This document shows positions 52,768 through 62,000 of a DNA stretch of 64,000 nt, one piece after another. Within the stretch, counting starts at the first letter, position 1, and each line of letters starts with the position of its first letter. This stretch comes from Wallemia ichthyophaga EXF-994. Taxonomy: Eukaryota > Basidiomycota > Wallemiomycetes > Wallemiales > Wallemiaceae. The notes beneath the pieces were generated by a model. It saw only the letters and a list, made by a program, of their open reading frames with translations. It ran no database searches and was not told where the DNA came from. The position numbers and the translations under genes were made by a program. The stretch lies in contig NW_008806298.1 in NCBI RefSeq assembly GCF_000400465.1, forward strand, positions 1-64,000. Direction: 5' to 3'.

Positions 52768-54376
52768 ATGAGCAATATTTTAAATTTGAATTCGGTTATC
52801 AAGAGACTAGAGTGTACGACTGGCAGGCTGGAGGATATTCTATTGGACAGCAGCTTGTTGAAGCAGGCTGGCAGCAGTGGCAGTGGTGCTGACACCGTGG
52901 CAGGTTCAGAGCCGGCACCAGCGACAGCAACAGCACCGCCAGCAGCCCCACACACTCCACCACCAGCCATCGCAGACTTCACCAACCTCCTCAACACCCA
53001 CCTCTCCCCTTTCACCGTTCTCTCTGCTGAAATTGGCGGCGAAATCCACAGCCAATCACAGAATCTCGAGTCTCTCCTGCAGAAGACTCTGTCCATCGTC
53101 CTCACACCTGCCAGCCGCTCGAAGCCTCCGACAAACTTGTCCACCTTCCAGAACTCGCTCTCGCCAATCATCACTCACGTCAACAAGATTGTCCAATTGA
53201 GTGACTCAGCACCCAAAGCTCTCCAGTTGCCCCTCAAGGCTGTCGCTGAAGGTGTCCCTGCCTTTGGCTGGTTTACTATCGCCCCCAAGCCAGCGCCATA
53301 CATCCAAGACTTCAAAGACGCGGCTCAATTCTACGCGAATCGCGTCATCAAGGAGTTTAAAGGTGGTGACGAGAGGATGGTGCAGTGGGTGAAGCTTTTT
53401 ATGGGGCTGTTGGAGGAACTCAGGGTGTATGTCCATAAGCACCACACCACTGGCCTCAGTTGGAACGAGAAGGATGGTGTGGCGTACGAGGAGTATGTCA
53501 GTGGTGAGGGGGGTGATAAAAGCTCTGATGCTACTCCTACTAACAATTCCACTCCTCCACCTGCTCCTGCTCCACCTGCTCCTGCCCCGCCTGCTCCTCC
53601 TGCTCCCACCTCAACCTCCACACACCCTCAGTCTCCCCAACAAGGCCCCGAAGCAGTCTTTGCGCAGCTCAACAAAGGCTCCGACATCACAAAAGGGTTG
53701 CGCAAGGTGGATACTGAGCAGATGACGCACAAGAATCCGTCGCTAAGAGATGCTGGCAGCACAGAAAGCACCCCCAAAAAGCAGCAACCGCCTATCGCTG
53801 CCAAGCCAAAGTCGCTCACACGTACCACCTCGAGCCACCCTCCTAAGACACAACTCGATGGCCAGAAATGGTTTATTGTGGGTAGTGTGTCTTTATCATG
53901 AAGAAATCCTTATTGATATATACTTTCAGGAAAACCACACTAACACACCTCATATACTCATCGACGACACCAAGCTGTCGCACACGGTGAATATCTTCAA
54001 CTGCAAAAATACAGTGGTGGAAGTGAAAGGTAAGGTGAATGCGTTGAATATGGTGGGATGCCACAGAACATCCGTTTTGCTTGACAACCTCGTCTCCTCA
54101 CTGAGTATCACCACTTCACCCAATTTCACAGTACAAATACTGGGCGTGGCGCCTACTGTTACTGTTGATGCTACTGATGTCGGTCAGATATATCTTAGTA
54201 AGGGGTGTATTGAGGCGGACACTGAGATTATTACCGCTAAAACCTCGTCTGTTAATGTTAGCTTGCCTGATAATCAAGAGGACGGCGAATTCGTCGAGAA
54301 ACCGATACCTGAGCAGCTCAAGACTGTTGTCCGTGATGGAAGGCTAGTCAGTAGCGTGGTGGAGCATAGTGGGTAA
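52768..54376 (+). CDS. SRV2: Adenylyl cyclase-associated protein (CAP/Srv2)
   Basis: Two exons (52768-53877 and 53930-54376) with a 52-nt GTGGGT intron, 518 aa. The N-terminus SVIKRLECTTGRLEDI is the cyclase-binding coiled coil. The HFD domain contains FGWFTIAPKPAPYI and WVKLFMGLLEELRVYVHKHHTTGLSWN. A Pro/Ala repeat region follows (SH3 ligand type, about 255-290). The CARP domain contains the WFI-ENHT start spanning the intron, then KLSHTVNIFNCKNTVVEVKGK, NFTVQILGVAPTVTVDATDVGQIYLS and SSVNVSLP. CAP recycles actin monomers and links cyclase/Ras to actin. The start is fixed by homology, only 5 bp after MOG1. Confidence 0.96.
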
Positions 54377-54505
54377 TATATCCGACCGAATGAAATAAAT
54401 GAATCAAATATCCAAATATCCAAATCAAAACAGCCAATACGTATCATCTACTCAAAATCAAGTCATAAAATAAAACAAAACAGCCAATAAATATCCTTGA
54501 GTATG

Positions 54506-55342
54506 CTAGAAACCATCTCTTCTCTTCCTGCCTGTGTATTTGGAGTCAAGGGGGACGCCCTGTTTACCCTTCTGTCTCTGAAGGTGTTTCTTGTGGTTGA
54601 TATGGTCTTTAGCGGAGTGTTTGATGTTAGTGCGTGGGGGACGATGTGTGGATTGTGATTGCCTGCCGACATTGCTGACAGTGCCAGTTTCAGTCTTGGC
54701 GGCTGGCATCTGCACCTCCTTTCCACTAACACCTGCGAACAAACAGAGGTAGAACTTCTTCGCTTTTCTGCTATTAGGGTAGTCTACCACCAGTCCACCG
54801 CTAAAACCAGCCTTCTGAGCGAATCCCATAATAAATCCCACCTGGTCGTCTGACTCTGGGTAAAACTGGAAGACTGCCCTGCTGCCTCTAGAGAGAGCAG
54901 CATAGAGCGAGTTAAAGAAGCGCATTAAGCGGCTTCCTGGGTTCGCAGAGGTAGAGTCTGCGTTGCAAAGCCACTGAAGGACAGATATGGATATAGCGCC
55001 GTCGAAAGAGCCCGCACGAACGTGCACTCCGCTGCCTATATCGCTGAGCATCAGGTCGCCTTCGAGGTCCCTCTCTAGGGCTATAGATAGCATGCTCGGG
55101 GAGATATCACAGCCCAACCAATAATGGCCCTCCTCGTCGAGTATTTCCCCACTCAAACCACTGCCGCAGCCAATATCCAGTAGAAATTTAGGTGTTTGTC
55201 CGTCGTTATCCCCTAGCAGCTCTAACGCACGGTATGTCATCTCCGCTTGGATTTGCTGCACACGCGTATTAGACGTGTATTTTCCAGCCTCGCTGTCATT
55301 GTAGAATATCTCAGGCGGCGCTATGTGTTCAGGACGGGACAT
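54506..55342 (-). CDS. BUD23: 18S rRNA (guanine-N7) methyltransferase Bud23
   Basis: Single exon, 278 aa. The SAM-binding motif I is LDIGCGSGLSG, and the N-terminus SRPEHIAPPEIFYNDSEAGKY is the Bud23 signature. Next are WLGCDISPSML (motif II), DGAISISVLQWLCNAD (motif IV), and QFYPESDDQ. The Bud23-specific basic C-terminus ends KYTGRKRR. It methylates G1575 (yeast numbering) of 18S rRNA with Trm112 in small-subunit maturation. It converges on SRV2. Confidence 0.96.
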   Translation of the reverse strand: MSRPEHIAPPEIFYNDSEAGKYTSNTRVQQIQAEMTYRALELLGDNDGQTPKFLLDIGCGSGLSGEILDEEGHYWLGCDISPSMLSIALERDLEGDLMLSDIGSGVHVRAGSFDGAISISVLQWLCNADSTSANPGSRLMRFFNSLYAALSRGSRAVFQFYPESDDQVGFIMGFAQKAGFSGGLVVDYPNSRKAKKFYLCLFAGVSGKEVQMPAAKTETGTVSNVGRQSQSTHRPPRTNIKHSAKDHINHKKHLQRQKGKQGVPLDSKYTGRKRRDGF

Positions 55343-55671
55343 GTTGCTTCAGCTGTTGGTGGTGGTTGATTACTCTTGCTATCGATGCTAATCACTCGTG
55401 GTGCTGCTGTTGCCGGGATTGTAAAGTTGATTGGTATTCTACTCGGCTTTTTTATACTCTTGCGTGAGTTGCGGAAGCCGGAAGATTTTCACGGAAAGAG
55501 AAGTCAGTAAGAGAGTAAAGGTAGTATGACACACGCTGCGCACTCTGTATAATCTACAGACCACACACCGCCACACTCCCGCACTCCCCCGAATATCGCC
55601 GCTTCTCCCGCCATCTCCCACCGCCAAAAATGGATACGCACCCAACTCAAAACGGTCATCAGCTAATTTAA
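55343..55671. other. Divergent intergenic region BUD23 / IDH1
   Basis: About 330 bp carrying both 5' ends. No ORF or clear motif beyond GC-rich stretches. Confidence 0.45.
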
Positions 55672-56817
55672 ATGTTACGCAACGCCGCTTCCCAGACAAG
55701 CAGAGTGGGTTGCGCGTAGATTACAGACGACGTCCATCTCATACGACTCCAGCTCGCCCGTGGATACGCCAGCACTGCTACGACCACCGCCCGCGAACCT
55801 AGCAGATTCGGTGGTATTTACAATGTTACGCTGATCCCTGGTGATGGTGTAGGCAGGGAGTTAACCCAGTCTGTCAAGGAAGTCTTCGAGTCTCTCAACG
55901 CACCCGTCCAGTGGTCTGAGTACGATGTTAGCGGGGAGACCAACGCGAGTGAGCCACAGTTCCTCGAAGCCGTTGAATCGATCAAGCGCAACAAAGTCGG
56001 TCTCAAAGGTATTCTCTACACTCCTCTCGAGGCCAACGCGCACAACAGCTGGAACGTAGCTATGCGCCAATCCCTTGACATTTACGCTTCCGTCGTTCAC
56101 TGCAAATCCCTCCCAGGTTTCCCTACTCGTCACGCTGACGTCGATTTCGCAATCATTCGCGAGAATACTGAGGGAGAGTACTCCGGTCTCGAGCACCAGT
56201 CGTACCCAGGCGTTGTAGAGTCTCTTAAGGTCAGCACTGTCGCCAAAGCAGAGCGCATCGCTCGCTTTGCCTTTGACTTTGCTATCAAGAACGGCAGAAA
56301 GAGAGTGACAGCAGTGCACAAAGCCAACATCATGAAATTGGGTGACGGTCTGTTCCTCAACACTTGCAGACGCGTAGCGAAGGAGTACGAGGGTTCTGGT
56401 GTCACTTTCAACGACATGATCGTAGATAACACTGCGATGCAACTCGTCGCTAAACCTCAGCAATTCGATGTTATGGTCATGCCTAATCTTTATGGTAACA
56501 TCGTGTCCAATATCGGCGCTGCGTTGGTCGGTGGACCAGGTATCGTGCCGGGTGTTAACATTGGCGCTGATTACGCTCTCTTCGAACCTGGTTGTAGACA
56601 CGTCGGAATGGATATCATGAACACTAACAAGGCTAACCCTGCCGCTATGCTCTTCTCAGCTGCTATGATGCTCAGACACCTTGGTGTGTCTAACCACGCT
56701 GATAAAATTGCTGGCTCCGTTTATCAAGTCGTCCGCGATGGTAAGGTTAGAACAGCCGATATGGGAGGTAACTCCAACACGACGGATTTCACCCACGCCG
56801 TTATCAAGAACCTTTAA
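55672..56817 (+). CDS. IDH1: NAD-dependent isocitrate dehydrogenase subunit 1
   Basis: Two exons (55672-55704 and 55753-56817) with a 48-nt GTGGGT intron, 365 aa. The first exon and start of the second give a Ser/Arg-rich mitochondrial presequence (MLRNAASQTSRLARGYAS). Then TLIPGDGVGREL and GLKGILYTPLEANAHNSWNVAMRQSLDIYASVVHCKSLPGFPTRH, including HCKSLPG in place of the catalytic KNIPG-type segment. This and NTEGEYSGLEHQS indicate the regulatory Idh1-type subunit. DNTAMQLVAKPQQFDVMVMPNLYGNI supplies the remaining active-site landmarks. Works in the TCA cycle with Idh2, which is not in the window. Confidence 0.93.
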
Positions 56818-56962
56818 AGGAGTAGAAATTTATAGAAGTCAGTTCACTTAACACACTCAGTACACACAACACACACCCTACACACAAAACTTAATGTAAT
56901 TATTTCAATTCCAATTCAATTCACTTTCTTGCGTTATTTTTGCATTCTTCTCGTGAGAATTC

Positions 56963-58004
56963 TCACTTGTTAGCCCTGCGTCTGCGAGTGTTTCTCAGCT
57001 TTTCTGACGCTTTGAGAGGTTTCTGTGGGGGTTTGGGGATGTCGTTGTGTACTTGATGACCCTTTTCATCAATCTCATCACTCTCATCACCCTCCTCGCC
57101 AAGCACCGGCTCAGTAGCCACATGAAGGGCGTCTCCAGAGGTGTTACAAAGGCGCATAATGGGTGCTGCGATGGCCAGAGTGAGCGTTACAGGCCAGAGG
57201 CTGTACAGAGAAGGCTTCTGAACATCTTCTTCGGTTATGAGGTGGGTGCTGCCGTCCCTATCGAGCTGTGATTGTGTGTGAGTTTGCATAATAGGAGAAA
57301 GTATCCATCCACCCACAATAGACACCTCCTCTCCATCCACCACACAATCGATGAATATATCGCCATCGTCACGCAGAGGTACGCGACATCTGCGCTTGCC
57401 TGAAGAGAGAGCAATATTGCGCACACGCGCAATCCTTTTGACGTCTTTAGTCGCGTTCATGCGTTGCACCGTGGCTTGCAAGAGTGCGGTGAGAAGGGCG
57501 AGGAAGGTGATAGCCGTGAAAAGACCAGGTCTGAAGCGAGCGAACAGGTAAGCGCCGCCTGTATAGATTTGTTAGAAAGATCACTGGAAAAGTGACACAC
57601 ACACCCTTCCAATATGGTACACCACGCTTCAGCCAGAAATCATACCTCTTGCGTGCTTCCTTGTTGCGCAGTATGCTGCCAATAGTAGTGAGACGCGTGT
57701 GTCGCTCTGCTATAGCCTTGTTGCCGGGATTCTTGTCGGGGTGGTTGGCGAGCATGGTGGAACGGTACGCTTTTGTTATCTCGGATGTGCTGGCTGAGGG
57801 TGATACATTGAGAAACGAGTAAAATGTAACCCCTTTGCCTGTATCGTTCGCGTGAGCTGGCCGGATTCATTAAACGGCATCGTCCAACCCACCTTCTCCC
57901 CGCTCGAGCTCAGCCACTATGTCAAATATCTCATAATCTTCTTTGTCCCATGCTAATACTGCTGCGAGGAGCGCACAGAGGAATACTAGCCATGTCAGCC
58001 TCAT
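56963..58004 (-). CDS. ERJ5: ER J-domain protein, Erj5-like
   Basis: Three exons: 57893-58004, 57605-57838 and 56963-57558, 313 aa, introns 54 and 46 nt. A signal peptide opens the product (MRLTWLVFLCALLAAVLA). The J domain contains FYSFLNVSP, ITKAYRSTMLANHPDKNPG with the HPD tripeptide, then RYDFWLKRG. A transmembrane helix (FTAITFLALLTALLQATVQ) follows YWKGGAYLFARFRPGL, the Erj5 arrangement. The C-terminal half has no further domain and ends in a basic RRRRANK. Erj5 stimulates Kar2/BiP in the ER lumen. It lies upstream of TRM10's 3' end, same strand. Confidence 0.88.
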
Positions 58005-58165
58005 TGGGTGTTGGGTGTGCGTGGACAAGAGAGAGAAAGAAGACCATCAAAGTGTGGTATATTAGAGCTGTTTGTGATATGTGTTATTTTCTATGAAAAG
58101 ATATTTATTCATTTCTATTGTTCCTGACGCGACTGAAGGACACTGACAACACTGAGCTTTGTTTA

Positions 58166-59044
58166 TCACATTCGCTCCGAATCTGTGACTGTATCTGTGG
58201 CTTTTGCAGCTTTTTCATTGGCTTCCTCTTTGGCTTCCTTTGTGACCGTGTCACATTCTTTGCCCACCTCAGACTCCCCCTCTACCGCCGTATCCAGCTT
58301 ACGCTGCGGGATTACACTAAAGAAGGCCTTCTGCCAGTCATTCTGCTTAATATACTCTGTTAGAATCTCATACACCTGGTTTACTGTAAGCACACGTCTG
58401 GTTGAGAGACGTATGTACTTTGAGATTGGCAGCGCAGCCACAGCCATTCCCAGACTCTTTGCCTTATCAACTGTGATGTTCTTGAGTCTATTGTGATCAA
58501 CCATAGCGCCGAGAATGTAATGCTTGGAGGTGTCCAGTTCATCGAGCACGTTGTCTGTATCCGCTGTAAGATAAACGCAGTCACTGGGCTTATAAACCTC
58601 CTCCACGGCGCTATCTGTAAACGTTATTTTATCATCATCCCAGCCAGACTTGAGTGGATCGAGGCGCTGCTTTAGTCTGCCATTGTAAGATGTTACTTGG
58701 AGGTGTGTGGGTGATACTGTGTGCTTGTTGTGCGCGTAACACGTCGTGAGCTGATTAGACAGGCTAACAACCTCACGCTCCCCTTGTAGCTCATCAAACG
58801 CGCAATCTAACACCACGCTAACATTTGAGTGCTTTAATTGCGCTTTACTTGGGGCTTTTCTATTCGCCTGCTTCTTCTTGAGCTGCTGGAGATACTCTAC
58901 GTCATTCTCCTCCCGAGCTTTCGCGATACGCTGCTTCTTGCGCTCTCTATCCTGGGCTCTACGTAGTGGCTTCTGCTCCGATATGCGCTGCTGCTTCGCT
59001 TGCTTTTTTCGCTGCGATTTCGATATTTGCTCTCCTTCAATCAT
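58166..59044 (-). CDS. TRM10: tRNA (guanine-9-N1) methyltransferase Trm10
   Basis: Single exon, 292 aa from ATG 59044. A basic Lys/Arg-rich N-terminus is followed by the SPOUT-type core: SVVLDCAFDELQGEREVVSLSNQLT, with the later YLTADTDNVLDELDTSKHYILGAMVDHNRLKN providing the Asp-rich catalytic region and VDHNR motif. LPISKYIRLSTRRVLTVNQVYEILTEY matches the C-terminal knot, and WQKAFFSVIPQRK ends the domain. An acidic/Lys tail is lineage-variable. It methylates G9 of several tRNAs. Its start is 20 bp from the divergent TSC2 start. Confidence 0.95.
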   Translation of the reverse strand: MIEGEQISKSQRKKQAKQQRISEQKPLRRAQDRERKKQRIAKAREENDVEYLQQLKKKQANRKAPSKAQLKHSNVSVVLDCAFDELQGEREVVSLSNQLTTCYAHNKHTVSPTHLQVTSYNGRLKQRLDPLKSGWDDDKITFTDSAVEEVYKPSDCVYLTADTDNVLDELDTSKHYILGAMVDHNRLKNITVDKAKSLGMAVAALPISKYIRLSTRRVLTVNQVYEILTEYIKQNDWQKAFFSVIPQRKLDTAVEGESEVGKECDTVTKEAKEEANEKAAKATDTVTDSERM

Positions 59045-59064
59045 CACAGCGAGGAAGCGAGGAG
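59045..59064. promoter_or_regulatory. 20-bp TRM10/TSC2 divergent start region
   Basis: Only 20 bp lie between the TRM10 ATG and the first TSC2 ATG (59065). If TSC2 starts at the later MSEAIDLF Met (about 59206) the gap is about 160 bp. No TATA box is visible. Confidence 0.35.
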
Positions 59065-62000
59065 ATGAGAGAAGATGTGGAGATGGGCTCGTCGAGCTCG
59101 CAGAAATCTTTCTTTAGCAGATTTATCTCCCCTAATCGTCTCGGCAGGCAGCCGTCGCATGCGCAGATCCCCTCATCGCCGTCATCCCACTCGCCGCCAA
59201 TCAACATGAGCGAGGCGATCGATCTATTTGTTCAAGAGCCTTCATCGAGTCTGCTGTGGTCGCTGGTCAGTGCTTTAGATCCACAGGGCATGGATTACGC
59301 TCTCAGCAAATCAAATTTCAACTCAATCATCTCAATTAAGCAGTTGCTAATCAGCGATACAACTCCAACGAATATCAGAATTCCTGGTTTTCATCTCCTA
59401 GCCACTGCTCTACTTAAACACGACCCAGAGCCTAATATTCGTGTCAGCCTCTTTGTCGACATCGTCAGCTTCCCCTTACCTAACATGGACATTCCAGAGC
59501 TCGCTGCGAGACTTAATGCCCTCTACAACCTCACTAAATTTGGTAAAGAAGGCGGCCTGTACCCTTCCTTCTCCCATATTCTCCGCAGGTGGCTTCGCAA
59601 ATCATGCCAAGCTTTATCACTCGACAGAGCCCAGTACCAGTCAATTCACACCAAATTCAACTCCATCGACAACGCAACCCTCATCCAGCGCGTTCATATA
59701 CGCTTAATCACTCTCATTGAGGGCTACATCAAGTCAAATATCTCCCAAATCCGCTCGTCGAACCTCACCAAACTCGTTCTTGGCTCGCTCAACACTATCA
59801 ACCCAATGAACCCAAACCCCGTTGAGACTCCCTGCGTTTTGCGCCTCCTCCAGTCTGTCCTTTCGTATGCCTATGTACCCAACAGTACCGTCGAGAGGGT
59901 CGTTTTCGCCCTATGCGCTGTTATCGGCTCACAGGCTCAGTCGCTACCATACCACAACAGCGAAGAAACGTGGGATGAGGCTGGTTGGTCTGTTTTGAGG
60001 AATTTGCTGCGTAGTCAGTGTGCCAATATTGCTGCCAAGGCTGTTCGCGATATTCCAAGATCCCAACCCTATCCTCCAATACAGGCTCATTTAGGCGCCC
60101 TCAAAGCTATCAGATTCTGCCTCCAGAAGGCTAAAGAGAAGGCTCACGATAAACAAGTCCGCACTGAATCTGGCGCTCCCAAATCTGCTCCTTCTTTTAC
60201 AGGCGAAGAAGACTCTGTTAATGTCTTCACCCCTGTATTCGTTTATCCTGTTTATCAAGCTGCCCTTAAACGCAACTCGCCGCTTATCGATCAGGAGATC
60301 TGGAAGTTCGCAAAAGATTGGCTCGACCATCTCGACCAGTTTGAGATTGATGAGACAGTTGAGAATATGGAGAATAGTACAGGCTCGTTGCAGAAATTGT
60401 CTCAGGATTCGTCTGAAGAGGAGATTGCAATGGGAAGACAACTACTAGTGTCTTTATTGGAGGCTGGTGGAGATCGTGTGCATAAGTTTAGGTGAGACTG
60501 CAGATTTTACTCTACAAATTCCCCTCACACACCCCTCAGATACCCAGATCAAAGTATATTCAAGCTCTATCCGCCCCATCCCTCACCGCAATCGCTCAAT
60601 GCACACGACTTTTCTGTCCCCCCACAACTCACACTCTACGCTACAATACTATCAAGGATTCAATACATTGCATTCAAAAAACGTCAAATGCCTCACGGTT
60701 TAGCATCGTTATTACTTGATCTATCATCACATCTCGATCCATCATCTGCACTATCGTTGATCGATTATCAGAAGGCGGCAGGTCGTTGCGATCCATCAGA
60801 CGAGAGATGGCTGCACCATCTGTTCGATCTCGTACAGAGATTCTACCTACCCATCCCATCATCTACAAGCTCGATCGTATCTCCTCATCAACCTTTACCT
60901 GCAAGTGCCACTGTCCGTCAAGCTGTCGCGCATCTTCTGTTTGGAGTCACGTTCGAGTTGCTCAGAGATGTTGAGCGTTTCAGAGGACCTTTTTTGGAAA
61001 GATTGGCTGTGCCTCTTTTGGAGCAGACTATGGCATTCGAAACGGACACTGAAGTTGAGAGCATGGCTTGGGACTTTTTGTGTACGGTCGCTGTCATCGA
61101 GGCTGTCGAAGAGGATGAAGAGGAGAAGGAAAAGCGCGATGGCGAGGAGGATGGCAGGAGTGAGAGGAGCGAGAGGAGTGAGAGGGGTGAGGCTGACAGT
61201 GGTAATGAAACAGAAAAAAATGCCGAGAGCCAGAGCAGTGAAAGCAGTGATATATATCCACCTGTAATTGGTCATGTGGCACTCCTACCTGTCGATTTCT
61301 CCAGAATCAGCACACTACTCCGCTCGCTCGCGACTCTACCAGAGAGTGAGCCAGTAGGGGGTATTCGCAACTTACCTCAAAGCAAATCGCATCGCAGTTC
61401 AATCTCATCGCAATCAACCGTGCTGACAATCTCACCAGGCGAGATTCGGCTACCGACGGATGCGCCACGTACTATGATGAGCTTGGTGAGTGCACCAGCA
61501 GTACCGTCCTCCAACACGACATCACCGCATCGTCGCGCATCCGTCATGCACTCCACTTCGAGAGAAAGGAGCACGGTGAGGGAGCGCAATTCGATATCCT
61601 CCTCAGCAAGAGACATGTCAACTGGTCGACAAACGCAACCAACTAGCGCATCTGCATCTACATCATCATCACCTAAATCTGGACATGCTCAACTATCTGC
61701 AACATCTCCAATACGTGGTGTCGGAGCTGGAGGCGAGGAGCACCACTTTATCTTTCCTCCAACTCAATACCTCTCAACCAATCAAATTCGTTCTAAGGCT
61801 GTTGGTGCGGTTATCACCCTCATTCACATATTCGACAAACTCGCCTTTTCGCCACCACACTCACTCACTACTAATAAACTAGCGCGAGCACCCGCATCGA
61901 GACGGTGCATATTGATAATTAGGGAGCTGCTCAACTTACTCACACCACCAACCGAGGAGAGTTTAGATGGTGTTACGAAAGTCGTACCTAAGCTGAACGA

